Assembly (NCBI GenBank): GCA_001789635.1
Contig: MGAF01000006.1
Location: forward strand, 1 to 43,925
Length of the DNA stretch: 43,925 nucleotides
Reading direction: 5' to 3'
DNA from: Candidatus Roizmanbacteria bacterium RIFCSPLOWO2_01_FULL_35_13
GTDB lineage: Bacteria > Patescibacteriota > Microgenomatia > UBA1406 > GWC2-37-13
Of this stretch, positions 14,458-22,252 are shown piece after piece. Under the pieces are notes generated by a model that saw only the letters and a list, made by a program, of their open reading frames with translations, was not told the DNA's origin and did not search any database. The translations under genes were made by a program, and so were the position numbers. Position 1 is the stretch's first letter, and each line of letters starts with the position of its first letter.

Positions 14458-14600
14458 ATGTAATACTGATCTACGAATTCTATACGGATCTACCTGCCCG
14501 CAATGCTACGCATAGCGTTGCAGGCGGGCGGATATGCTGATCAATATCCGTAAAATCCGAATATCCGCATCATCCGAATAAGATCCGTAATCCGTATCAC
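14458..14600. repeat. CGGAT-word palindromic element, copy A, with nested 36-bp hairpin
   Basis: In minus orientation it starts GATACGGATTACGGATC, continues with GAT...CG words, then reversed ATCCG words, ending GTAGATCAGTATTACAT. A 36-bp hairpin (14493-14528; CCTGCCCGCAATGC... / ...GTTGCAGGCGGG) sits inside. The element fills the rpmH-yidC gap and overlaps the rpmH stop codon. Confidence 0.85.
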
Positions 14601-14731
14601 ACGCTTAATCTTCTTCTTCCCTTTAATCTCCTCGTCTTCAAAACTTTCCTGCCGTCTTTAGAGAACATTCTTTTCATAAAACCGTGTTTTCGTAGTCTTT
14701 TTTTCTTTTTTGGCTGCCAGGTTCTTTTCAT
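14597..14731 (-). CDS. rpmH: 50S ribosomal protein L34
   Basis: A 44-aa ribosomal protein of the large subunit. The sequence begins [18 protein letters not shown] and continues with [21 protein letters not shown], the invariant L34 pattern. The gene is often missed because of its size. In most bacteria rpmH is followed by rnpA (RNase P protein) and yidC; here only 141 bp separate it from yidC and these are a repeat element, so rnpA is not at this locus. The last codons (Ser-Val-stop) run into that element, which supplies the TGA. Confidence 0.93.
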   Translation of the reverse strand: MKRTWQPKKKKRLRKHGFMKRMFSKDGRKVLKTRRLKGRRRLSV

Positions 14732-14740
14732 ATTCAAATA

Positions 14741-14812
14741 TGATTACCACTGATTACTAACTGATGACCACAGATTTTATCAGCGGCAATCCGTCAGAAA
14801 TCCGCGGTAATC
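14741..14812. repeat. TGATTAC-word palindromic element
   Basis: Forward words TGATTACCAC, TGATTACTAAC, TGATGACCACAGAT are followed by reversed words ATCAGCGGCAATCC, GTCAGAAATCCGCGGTAATC. It is another forward/reverse element, of a different vocabulary, in the valS-rpmH gap; no gene is present there. Confidence 0.6.
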
Positions 14813-14839
14813 TTTGTTAAAATCTTGGATAATTATAAT

Positions 14840-17035
14840 TTATAACCTTTCTTCTAAAATCGATTTCTTGCCCTGATTAAACACCATCCATACTGCCTCG
14901 GTTACAAAGGGCATAAATGGATGGAGCATCTTTAAATTCTCGAAGTAAACTTTTTGCAATTCTTCAAGAACTTCAATTCTACCAGCTTTTAACTCTTCTT
15001 TCAATTGCTCAATATAATAGTCGGCGAACCTATGCCAAATAAATTCATAAACCTGTCCAAACGCCTGCGAGAACTTGAATGAGTCCATTGATTTAATATA
15101 CTGCTTTTTTTCTTCCTCAAATTCTTTTTGTAATTTTTTAAGAATCCGTCCATTGGGATTTGATGTTTGTTTGGAAATTGGAAATTGGAAATTGGAAATT
15201 CGGTTCATCTCTATGAACCGTCCTATATTCCAAATCTTATTTGCAAAATTCCGCATCCCGATTATTTTTTCTTCACCCAAGTTTATTTTACCTTCGCTTG
15301 AGGTGCCGAAAAAAAGCGAAGCCCTAAAAGCATCGGCTCCGTATTTATACACTAAATCTATCGGATTAATTACATTTCCCTTACTCTTACTCATCTTTTG
15401 CCCCTTGGAATCTGTAACCATCGGCCAAAGATAGACATTTTTAAAAGGCACTTCTTTTTTTATGTATAAGGAAAACATTATCATTCTGGAAACCCACATT
15501 TCCAGAATATCCTTGGACGTTCCCATCATATCTGTAGGAAATCGCTCCTTATATTCTTTTTCTTTTAATGTAACTAACGGCCATTGGCCGGAAGAAAACC
15601 ACGTGTCAAAAGTGTCTGTTTCCCGTAAATAATTTCCTACCGGTTTTTCTTCACTGATTACAAATTTTGATTTTTTTGGTGCTGCTAACTTTTGCAGCCC
15701 CTCTTCTATTTCTTTAAGATCAAAATTTTTTAATAAATCTTTTATATATCCTGAATTGGATTTACCTGTTTTATCAAGAAATATTACAAAGATATCGGGA
15801 TTTGTTTTTACGTCGTACCAGGCCGGAATCCTGATACCCCAGGCAATCTGTCTGCTTATCGGCCAATCGTGCATTCTTTCCATCCAAAGTAGAAGTTGTT
15901 TTTTAAATTTTCCCGGATAAAATCTTATCTTATTTTTCTTTACCGCCTGAATAACCGGGGGTTTTAAAGTTTCAACTTTTATATACCAGTTAGGAATAAT
16001 CATCGGCTCCAGATCTCTCTTACAACGATAGCAAATCGCAATACTGTGTAAATAATCCCTATCTGTTTTTTCCATCAATCCTTTTTTTTCCATATCCTCC
16101 GCTACTTTTTGCCTTGCCTGTTTGACTTTTAGTCCTTCATACGGTCCTGCCAGTTTATTTAATCTGCCCCTGATATCTACCACTTGTTTTATATCCAGTC
16201 CGTGCCGCTTACCCGTTTCAAAATCATTGAAATCATGAGCCGGAGTTATTTTTACCACTCCGGTTCCGAATTTTGGATCGACCGTCTCGTCCGCTATCAC
16301 TTTTATTTTAAATTTTCCCAACAATCCCTCCGCCTCAACCATTTTCCCTACCCATTTTTTATATCTTTTGTCTTTTGGGTTTACAGCCAACGCAGTATCC
16401 CCGAATTTAGTCTCAGGCCTTACGGTAGCCAAAACAAACGGACCATACTTCATATAATATAAGGGATCTATCCTCTCAACATGTTCTATTTCCAACTCAG
16501 CCAGTGAAGTACCGCAATAAGTACAATAATTAACAAGATAATCATCCCTATAGATCAACCCTTCTTTTTGCATCATCTCAAATGTTTTAAAAACCCTTTT
16601 TAAAACATGTTTATCCAGGGTAAAAATACTTCTTTTCCAATCGGCTAAAAAACCTAACTTCTTAAATTGTTGGTAAATCAAGCCGGAATTATCCTGAACG
16701 AATTTATAGACGTTGTCATAAAAAGTCTGCCTGTCGAAGTCCATCCGGGATTTGTCCTGTTTGGCCAGATGTTTTTCATAGACAAACTGCGTTTCGAATC
16801 CTGCATGGTCCGTTCCCGGAATCCAGAGCGAAGCAAAACCCAATAATCTTTTATAACGAATTAAGACATCGTCGACACTATACATTCCATGACCGGCATG
16901 AAGGGACGCATTAGCATTCGGCGGGGGCATCAAAATTGTATAAGGTTTTCCTTTTTCAGACCTGTTCAATTTTTCTTTTTCCCAAAAACGGTAAATGTTT
17001 TCTTCGGCTTGAGAAGGAATAAATTTTTTATCCAT
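14840..17035 (-). CDS. valS: valyl-tRNA synthetase
   Basis: Charges tRNA-Val with valine. The class I signatures are present: HAGH at 46-49 after PPPNANASL, and KMSKS at 547-551 within GQKMSKSKGNVI. The editing (CP1) domain lies between (about 190-330), with TVRPET and GTGVVKITPAHDFND motifs, and the WFSSGQWP stretch of the synthetic site is intact. At 731 aa it is shorter than the usual ~880-950 because it stops soon after the anticodon-binding domain and has no C-terminal coiled coil, as in many reduced genomes. Residues about 613-622 (ISNFQFPIS) are encoded by a heptamer tandem repeat at the junction to the anticodon-binding domain. A TATAAT in the adjacent inverted-repeat element could drive it. 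Confidence 0.95.
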   Translation of the reverse strand: MDKKFIPSQAEENIYRFWEKEKLNRSEKGKPYTILMPPPNANASLHAGHGMYSVDDVLIRYKRLLGFASLWIPGTDHAGFETQFVYEKHLAKQDKSRMDFDRQTFYDNVYKFVQDNSGLIYQQFKKLGFLADWKRSIFTLDKHVLKRVFKTFEMMQKEGLIYRDDYLVNYCTYCGTSLAELEIEHVERIDPLYYMKYGPFVLATVRPETKFGDTALAVNPKDKRYKKWVGKMVEAEGLLGKFKIKVIADETVDPKFGTGVVKITPAHDFNDFETGKRHGLDIKQVVDIRGRLNKLAGPYEGLKVKQARQKVAEDMEKKGLMEKTDRDYLHSIAICYRCKRDLEPMIIPNWYIKVETLKPPVIQAVKKNKIRFYPGKFKKQLLLWMERMHDWPISRQIAWGIRIPAWYDVKTNPDIFVIFLDKTGKSNSGYIKDLLKNFDLKEIEEGLQKLAAPKKSKFVISEEKPVGNYLRETDTFDTWFSSGQWPLVTLKEKEYKERFPTDMMGTSKDILEMWVSRMIMFSLYIKKEVPFKNVYLWPMVTDSKGQKMSKSKGNVINPIDLVYKYGADAFRASLFFGTSSEGKINLGEEKIIGMRNFANKIWNIGRFIEMNRISNFQFPISKQTSNPNGRILKKLQKEFEEEKKQYIKSMDSFKFSQAFGQVYEFIWHRFADYYIEQLKEELKAGRIEVLEELQKVYFENLKMLHPFMPFVTEAVWMVFNQGKKSILEERL
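15171..15198. repeat. heptamer tandem repeat inside valS
   Basis: Four exact copies of TTGGAAA in plus-strand sense, coding on the other strand for a stretch reading ISNFQFPIS. Because 7 is not a multiple of 3, three units make one 7-residue period; the reading frame is kept. Confidence 0.9.
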
Positions 17036-17045
17036 ATTTCTTTGC

Positions 17046-17209
17046 TGTATTATATACCACTTCGCTTTGATTTTGCTAAAAAGTGGTAATACCTACCGTA
17101 GCTTTTAAATGAAATTTTTGTTGATTTTAAAGTCTGAATAACTCTCAAAAATCAAAGCTTCGTTAGGTATAAACCCTTGCGATTTAAAAGCGTAGGGGTA
17201 TATAATACA
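17046..17209. mobile_element. 164-bp MITE-like element with outward TATAAT at both ends, copy 1
   Basis: Terminal inverted repeats of 23 bp (17046-17068 and 17187-17209) match at 21 positions; each end contains TGTATTATATACC or its complement. Internal TTTGATTTT and AAAATCAAAGCTTCGTTAGG form further inverted pairs. No ORF inside. It separates the divergent valS and YYY genes, and each terminal TATAAT points outward to one of them. A second copy is at 41613-41769. Confidence 0.75.
17177..17206 (+). promoter_or_regulatory. promoter of the YYY gene inside the repeat end
   Basis: TTGCGA (17177-17182), 18 nt, perfect TATAAT (17201-17206); the ATG at 17215 comes after 8 nt. The -10 box belongs to the element's right terminal repeat. 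Confidence 0.5.
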
Positions 17210-17214
17210 TTTCT

Positions 17215-19545
17215 ATGGACTGGATATATTTATCACTGCATTGGTACTCGGCTTTTTTTATTCTGGGGATTGTTTTTTTTCCTTTAACCAAAAAAATGTT
17301 CGGCCGGTTTTTTCCTGATCTTGGCTATGGCTTTAGTAAAACCCTGGGAATGCTTTTTTTGAGTTATGCGGCTTTTCTTCTGGGAGTTTTGAAGATCTTA
17401 CCCTTTACTCAAATAAGTTTAGTCTTTTTATTAATTGTCTTTGCTCTCGTTAATTATTTACTTTTTAAGCGTCATTCTGGGGACCCTGAGCTTATCGAAG
17501 GGGACTCCAGAATCGCTCTTTTTTTAATTATTTTTGAGGAAATATTATTTTTAGCAGCATTGCTTTTTTGGGCATTTGTCCGCGGGCAGGAACCGTCGGT
17601 CCGCGGATTGGAAAAGTTTATGGATTTTGGTTTTATGAACTCAATTTTGCGGTCCAAGTATTTCCCGCCCTTAGATATGTGGTACTCTTCAGAGGCAGGC
17701 AAACCAAACGGATATTATATTAACTACTATTATTTTGGCCATCTGACAGGAGCACTTTTTATCAAATTAACCGGAATAAAAGCAGCCGTCGGATATAATC
17801 TCACTCTTGCCTCCACATTTGCTTTAACAGTTATCCAAAGTTTTTCACTAGTCATCGGAATCATTTATCAGCATAAGCAAAAGATAAAAGACTTTACTTA
17901 CGGTACATTTGAAACCGTTAAATATGTTTTTTTCGGTTTATTAGGAAGTTTTATTGTCAGTTTGGGAGGAAATCTGCATACAATTTACGTCTTTACAAAA
18001 GGCTATCCTAATGAATATCCTGTACCTTTTTGGGGAATTATGTCTTGGTATAATCCGACAAAATACTGGTATCCCAACGCAACCAGATTCATTCCAAATA
18101 CTATCCACGAGTTTCCTTCCTACTCCTGGGTAGTCGCAGACCTCCACGGACATGTATTTGATATTCCGTTCGTATTATTAACTCTTGCCTTTTTATTTAT
18201 TTTTTATATTACAGCTAAGGATAGGTCCGAAATCAAAAAGCCAAAGGGTAAAAATACTACAATGAATATTCAAATTTTGAACTTAAAGCTTAAAATTGAA
18301 GCGAACCTATCTACTAACTATTATCTATTATCTATTATCTTCCTTGGATTTCTTACTGCTGTTCATTATATGACAAATGCTTTTGACGGTCCGATATATA
18401 TATTGTTAATAACATTGGTTTTATTTTTTGTCTACGGTCTTTCAAAATCTTTTTTTAAATCGGTTTTATCGGTCGTTATCTCATTTATTATTTTTGCCCT
18501 GCCTTTTTCAATTCATTTCAAACCGTTTGTAAACGGTATCGGAGTTAACTGCAGTCCGGGATTTCTGGTAAAGTTGGGAAAAATCGGCCCTTTTCTATTT
18601 GAAAAAGGCAACTGTCAGGTTTCCCCAATCTGGATGATGTTGGTGCTCTGGGGCTTTTTTTGGGTAAACTTTATTTTATTTTTGATTGTACTACGTCATT
18701 CTGGTAAGCGACTGAATGAAATGAAAGAGCGCATCCAGAATCGATTCTGGAAAAGTTATAATCCCTTTAGAGACCAGAATGACCATAATGCTGAGACAAT
18801 CGATCAATTCTTTCTTATAATCTTTAGTTTTGGAACATTTTTACTTATCATTCCGGAATTTTTCTATATTAAAGATATCTATCCTGAGCACTTCCGCGCC
18901 AACACCATGTTCAAACTTGGCTATCAGGCTTTTATTATGATGGGGATCGCTTCGGTGTTTACTTTTTACAGAATTAAATTGCTTAATAAAAACTTGAGCC
19001 GGTTACTTACGGCTGTTTTTATTTTCTTTTTCTTTTTTATAGCTATCTACCCCATTTATTCGATACCCTCCTATTACGGACAACTTGACCGGCCGGTAGA
19101 ACTCGACGGGTCCAAATGGATGGAAGATGTAGTCTCTGGCGACGGCCTTATCCCTGAAGACAAAGAAATTATCGACTTCATAAATAAGGAGATTAAAGAT
19201 CAGCCTACGATTCTTGAAGCACAGGGTGATTCATATACTGATTTTGAAAGGATTTCTACCTATACCGGTATTCCGACTGTCGCCGGCTGGTGGGTACACG
19301 AATGGCTTTGGCGGGGAACTGCAGATATAGTCGGTCAAAGGATACCTGATATTGTCAATATCTATGAATCCGGGGATCTGAAACTCACAAAGGAACTTTT
19401 AAAAAAATACAATGTCAAGTATGTTGTTATTTCTGAGATGGAATTGAAAAAATATCCCAATCTAAAAAAAGACAAATTTACTAAGATTGCAAGGTTAATT
19501 TTTAAGACCAGCAATGATAAAGGGGCTTTATATCAAATTAATTAA
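17215..19545 (+). CDS. YYY-domain (DUF2298) polytopic membrane protein
   Basis: A 776-aa integral membrane protein of the Chlor_Arch_YYY/DUF2298 family, proposed to be related to GT-C-type glycosyltransferases; no reaction is established. The naming motif is clear: GYYINYYYFGHLTGALFIKLTG near 162-183, followed by HTIYVFTKGYPNEYPVPFW and the DLHGHVFDIPFVLL loop. There are about a dozen TM segments and a soluble C-terminal part (from ~620) with DYxxFERISTYTGIPTVAGWWVHEWLWRG-like residues and a final KKYNVKYVVISEMEL. Three repeat-derived insertions lie in frame: REP-like sequences at residues about 86-100 and 494-523, and a CTATTAT heptamer array near 368-375. All fall in loops. Envelope glycan synthesis is a reasonable guess. 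Confidence 0.85.
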   Translation: MDWIYLSLHWYSAFFILGIVFFPLTKKMFGRFFPDLGYGFSKTLGMLFLSYAAFLLGVLKILPFTQISLVFLLIVFALVNYLLFKRHSGDPELIEGDSRIALFLIIFEEILFLAALLFWAFVRGQEPSVRGLEKFMDFGFMNSILRSKYFPPLDMWYSSEAGKPNGYYINYYYFGHLTGALFIKLTGIKAAVGYNLTLASTFALTVIQSFSLVIGIIYQHKQKIKDFTYGTFETVKYVFFGLLGSFIVSLGGNLHTIYVFTKGYPNEYPVPFWGIMSWYNPTKYWYPNATRFIPNTIHEFPSYSWVVADLHGHVFDIPFVLLTLAFLFIFYITAKDRSEIKKPKGKNTTMNIQILNLKLKIEANLSTNYYLLSIIFLGFLTAVHYMTNAFDGPIYILLITLVLFFVYGLSKSFFKSVLSVVISFIIFALPFSIHFKPFVNGIGVNCSPGFLVKLGKIGPFLFEKGNCQVSPIWMMLVLWGFFWVNFILFLIVLRHSGKRLNEMKERIQNRFWKSYNPFRDQNDHNAETIDQFFLIIFSFGTFLLIIPEFFYIKDIYPEHFRANTMFKLGYQAFIMMGIASVFTFYRIKLLNKNLSRLLTAVFIFFFFFIAIYPIYSIPSYYGQLDRPVELDGSKWMEDVVSGDGLIPEDKEIIDFINKEIKDQPTILEAQGDSYTDFERISTYTGIPTVAGWWVHEWLWRGTADIVGQRIPDIVNIYESGDLKLTKELLKKYNVKYVVISEMELKKYPNLKKDKFTKIARLIFKTSNDKGALYQIN
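17471..17513. repeat. REP-like palindrome inside the YYY coding sequence
   Basis: GTCATTCTGGGGACCCTGAG ... CTCCAGAATCGC, the GTCATTCTGG type seen between genes elsewhere, is read in frame as part of a loop (HSGDPELIEGDSRI). Confidence 0.75.
18318..18338. repeat. heptamer tandem repeat inside the YYY coding sequence
   Basis: Three exact copies of CTATTAT plus a partial fourth, with degenerate relatives just upstream. They code for NYYLLSI between a charged loop and the next TM segment. Confidence 0.75.
18695..18783. repeat. second REP-like palindrome inside the YYY coding sequence
   Basis: GTCATTCTGG at 18695-18704 and CCAGAATGAC at 18774-18783 enclose a further pair ATCCAGAATCGATTCTGG. The whole 89 bp is read in frame as a hydrophilic loop of about 30 residues (GKRLNEMKERIQNRFWK...). 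Confidence 0.8.
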
Positions 19546-19553
19546 GGAGATAG

Positions 19554-19582
19554 TTGACAAAGAAAAATCTTTCTGCTATGTT
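19554..19582 (+). promoter_or_regulatory. promoter-like sequence after the YYY gene
   Basis: TTGACA (19554-19559), exactly 17 nt, TATGTT (19577-19582). It starts 8 nt after the YYY stop codon and points to the predicted small RNA. An alternative reading is a 34-codon frame from the TTG at 19554 behind AAGGAG. Confidence 0.45.
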
Positions 19583-19588
19583 TGTTGA

Positions 19589-19672
19589 TGATCCCGAAAA
19601 TTATATTTCCGGGATAAAAAGAGCATTACTACTCGTCGTCCCCAAATACGAGCGGTAGTGATGCTCTTTTTT
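19589..19672 (+). ncRNA. predicted small RNA of about 84 nt (or leader micro-ORF)
   Basis: Downstream of the TTGACA/TATGTT promoter lie a 5' hairpin TCCCGAAAA-TTATA-TTTCCGGGA (19592-19614) and a strong terminator hairpin, with nothing else before the T-run. That layout fits a free-standing small RNA. Against it, a frame from 19554 (TTG, with AAGGAG 4 nt upstream) stays open to TAG at 19656-19658 and would give LTKKNLSAMFVDDPENYIS... of 34 aa. Both readings are inference. Confidence 0.35.
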
Positions 19673-19673
19673 T
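19620..19673 (+). terminator. Rho-independent terminator
   Basis: Arms AGAGCATTACTACTCGT and ACGAGCGGTAGTGATGCTCT enclose an 11-nt loop and are followed by eight T residues. It ends either the small RNA or the YYY transcript. It can also stop the convergent gene to the right only poorly, as the opposite strand's A-rich side gives fewer T residues. Confidence 0.8.
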
Positions 19674-19677
19674 ATGT

Positions 19678-19875
19678 TTACAAGTGATATACCTTAACAG
19701 GTACCTCTAGTTTTCTTCTTAATAACTGCCCAAGTTCTCTTCTAAAGAAGTTAGAAGAATCTTTCATATTTATAAACTTACGATCTTCTTTATATTTTTT
19801 GAATCTTTGTAGCAGGTCATATTTATTCATATTTCGATTAAACTCAATATGATCCTGAGTATATCGAAGGATCAT
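19678..19875 (-). CDS. small basic hypothetical protein
   Basis: A 65-aa soluble protein rich in Arg/Lys/Phe (MNKYDLLQRFKKYKEDRKF... FFRRELGQLLRRKLEVPVKVYHL); I do not recognise it. A perfect promoter puts the transcription start on the ATG at 19875, so the first 15 residues (MILRYTQDHIEFNRN) should be real although they are read from a REP-like sequence (ATCCTGAGTATATCGAAGGAT). A later ATG at 19830 is the alternative. Basic charge suggests nucleic-acid binding, but this is only a guess. Confidence 0.5.
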   Translation of the reverse strand: MILRYTQDHIEFNRNMNKYDLLQRFKKYKEDRKFINMKDSSNFFRRELGQLLRRKLEVPVKVYHL

Positions 19876-19881
19876 AATTCA

Positions 19882-19910
19882 ACTATAAACTAAGCTATAA
19901 GAGTTGTCAA
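19882..19910 (-). promoter_or_regulatory. near-consensus promoter, leaderless
   Basis: On the minus strand TTGACA (19910-19905), 17 nt, TATAGT (19887-19882), 6 nt, ATG. A direct repeat of GCTATAAGA...ACCTATAGAA lies across and upstream of it (19894-19955), possibly an operator. Confidence 0.6.
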
Positions 19911-20093
19911 GACCTATAGAAATATTATATTTGCTATAAGATATACCTATAGAATATTTATTGTGATTTCGAGCTCAGCAATAGTATATAAATATTTATA
20001 GTACACATGTGGATAAAATGTGCATTACCATCCTGCTTATCTCTTAATTTACAATATTTTGTATAATTGACTGCAATTACCTTGATTTGCTCT

Positions 20094-20879
20094 ATGACTT
20101 TTTCACTTTTAACATATAACGTCTTGTTCAACAGGGCTTTTTCGAAGCTCGAAAAAATCTTGTCAAAATATAACCCGGATATTCTTTGTTTTCAGGAAGT
20201 CGATACCGGTGAAGAAAACTTAATCCGCTTGGAAAAATACGGCTATAAATTAGCCGACTATTCAAATTCTCTTATCAAATTTGGCATTGTCTACGGAATT
20301 GCAACTTACTATAATCCCAAAAAAATAAAATTATTAGACACTGATTCTTTTGACTTGCCAAAAAGCTTATATGAGGTGATTACGACGGCATTTAAAATAC
20401 TGAAAGGCGGAGGTAAACCAAGAACAATTTTAAGAACCGATTTTGAACTGATGAAAAGTAATAAAAAAGTTGCAATATATAATATTCATTTAACCTTATT
20501 CGGTATAAATCGCACCAGAACAAAACAACTTGAAATAGTATTAAATCATGGATTAAAAGAGACTGAAGTTCCAACTATTATATCCGGTGACTTCAATTAT
20601 TTTCCCTACAGCCGGAAAAAATTGGAGCATTTAATGAATCAATACGGATTTAAAGAAGCAACCAAAAATTTAAATTATACTTTTCGCATACCTGATAGAA
20701 AATTTGGCCAATATGGCTTTTTGCAGGAATTAGGAGCGAAAGTAGTTAGAAATTATTATAAGAAGAGATTAAAACCCGACTATACTTTCTTCAAAAAAAT
20801 TAAGCTGATTAAAACCGAAAGGATAGAAAAGGAATTTTCCGACCATTATCCAATCATTTCTACATTTAAAATCGACTAG
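20094..20879 (+). CDS. endonuclease/exonuclease/phosphatase family protein
   Basis: Metal-dependent phosphodiesterase of the EEP superfamily; members include DNA repair nucleases and sphingomyelinase-like enzymes, and the substrate here is unknown. The catalytic motifs appear in order over 261 aa: TYNV near the N-terminus (Asn), QEVD (metal-binding Glu), NIHL, GDFN (Asp and Asn) and the final SDHYP (Asp-His). I chose the ATG at 20094 because MTFSLLTYNVLFNRA is the usual EEP opening; a TTG at 20067 would overlap the TATAAT at 20062-20067, the likely -10 box. No signal peptide, so it should be cytoplasmic. Confidence 0.87.
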   Translation: MTFSLLTYNVLFNRAFSKLEKILSKYNPDILCFQEVDTGEENLIRLEKYGYKLADYSNSLIKFGIVYGIATYYNPKKIKLLDTDSFDLPKSLYEVITTAFKILKGGGKPRTILRTDFELMKSNKKVAIYNIHLTLFGINRTRTKQLEIVLNHGLKETEVPTIISGDFNYFPYSRKKLEHLMNQYGFKEATKNLNYTFRIPDRKFGQYGFLQELGAKVVRNYYKKRLKPDYTFFKKIKLIKTERIEKEFSDHYPIISTFKID

Positions 20880-20906
20880 AATTTATTTCAATACCTAGAA
20901 ATAAGT

Positions 20907-20959
20907 GTCATTCTGGCAAGCGAGGAACGAGCGCGTCCAGAATCGTAGTTAGATTCTGA
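20907..20959. repeat. REP-like repeat, GTCATTCTGG type
   Basis: GTCATTCTGGCAAGCGAGGA followed by CGTCCAGAATCG and AGATTCTGAA. It lies between two convergent genes. Confidence 0.65.
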
Positions 20960-20972
20960 ATTAGTTTATTTT

Positions 20973-22193
20973 TTATTCTTGGGCTATATAATCTTTTGCC
21001 TTTTTCCATAAATCTTCAATTTTATTGAATATTTTTTCGTTTATATCTATGGGTTCTGTTTTACGCCTTCTTATTTTGAAATTAAAAACTACCTGTTCAA
21101 GTCTTGAAACTAATTTACTAAAGATGATTTCTTGAGAATAAGATTTTAATATCCTTTTCCTGGATTTTTTAGCCAGATAATCGGATAATACCGGATAATC
21201 TAAAAGTATCCTCATGGCTAGAGGGAGTTGGTTTTTTAATTGAGAGAGTCTTATTACAATTCCTGCCTCACCCAAAACTTCACTATTACTCCCTGCATCA
21301 GACGCAATACAAGCCAGTTCACACGACATTCCTTCAAGTAACGATAACGAGACCCCCTCAAATTTTGAAGGAAGAACAAATATGTCACAGCTGTTTATAA
21401 TATCAATCTTTTTACTTTCGTCTTCTACTAAACCCGTGAATAAAATTCTGCTTTCGTTACCAAACTCCTCTCTTAAGTTTTCTTCCATTTCTCCGTTACC
21501 CGCCATTACCAGTTTTATACTTTCAGGCGGATGAAGACTGAGAAATGATTTAATCAATAAATCAGGATTCTTCTGCATATTTAATCTCCCTAAAAATAAG
21601 ATTCCTCTTTTTATTTTATTTTCTCTTGCAAATTGGGATGTTTGTTTTCTCTTATAAACCCTTGGGTCAACCCCATTTGATAATGTAAGAATTTTTTTTG
21701 GCTCTACTCCCTTTGCGATATAAAATTTGGCTAACTTATCGGAAAAAACATGCAGCAAGTCCATCTGTTTACAAATCGGTGTATATGCCAGGAAAAGTGA
21801 TTTAAACAATATCTGGTACGAATTCATACTTTGATTAAAATCCATATGCCACGCTCCGACAATCGGGATCCCGAGCTCATGACAAAGGGTGGGTAAAAAA
21901 ATATCCAATGGGGAAAATCCGATTGGTGTATATACTAGGTCAGGCTTCAACCGGATTAAGTATTTTTTAAGAATCGCTAAAGAATCTTCAGTCGGCAAAA
22001 TAATAAGATTTTGTATACTCGCAATATAATAAGGAATATTAAATGTGTTTTTTTCGTTGTTTACATTATTGCTGAATCTTAAAATGTATACTTCATGGTT
22101 CCGGTCCGTAAGATAATCATACAGTCGGTTCGTAAACATTCCGATACCGTCTATTCTCAGCGATTTATCTTTCTCTATTAGTATAATTTTCAT
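20973..22193 (-). CDS. GT4-family glycosyltransferase
   Basis: Retaining glycosyltransferase with the GT-B fold, probably adding a sugar to a lipid or envelope glycan from a nucleotide-sugar. The 406-aa protein shows the N-terminal acceptor-side glycine region (RIDGIGMFTNRL), the interdomain LTLSNGVDPRVY, GRLNMQKNPDLLIKSF, and the donor-binding E-x7-E motif in FEGVSLSLLEGMSCELACIA, followed by SDAGSNSEVLGEAG. No TM segment. It is divergent from a GT2 enzyme 60 bp away, so the two may serve one glycan. Donor and acceptor cannot be read from the sequence. Confidence 0.9.
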   Translation of the reverse strand: MKIILIEKDKSLRIDGIGMFTNRLYDYLTDRNHEVYILRFSNNVNNEKNTFNIPYYIASIQNLIILPTEDSLAILKKYLIRLKPDLVYTPIGFSPLDIFLPTLCHELGIPIVGAWHMDFNQSMNSYQILFKSLFLAYTPICKQMDLLHVFSDKLAKFYIAKGVEPKKILTLSNGVDPRVYKRKQTSQFARENKIKRGILFLGRLNMQKNPDLLIKSFLSLHPPESIKLVMAGNGEMEENLREEFGNESRILFTGLVEDESKKIDIINSCDIFVLPSKFEGVSLSLLEGMSCELACIASDAGSNSEVLGEAGIVIRLSQLKNQLPLAMRILLDYPVLSDYLAKKSRKRILKSYSQEIIFSKLVSRLEQVVFNFKIRRRKTEPIDINEKIFNKIEDLWKKAKDYIAQE

Positions 22194-22252
22194 TTAGTAT
22201 CTACCTATTTTATTAAACTGAATCGAATTTTGGTAGAATAAAATAAATTCTT

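Noticed and set aside
14456-14597. Hidden rnpA between rpmH and yidC
   Set aside because: Only 141 bp, all accounted for by a CGGAT-word element; no frame with RNase P protein motifs.
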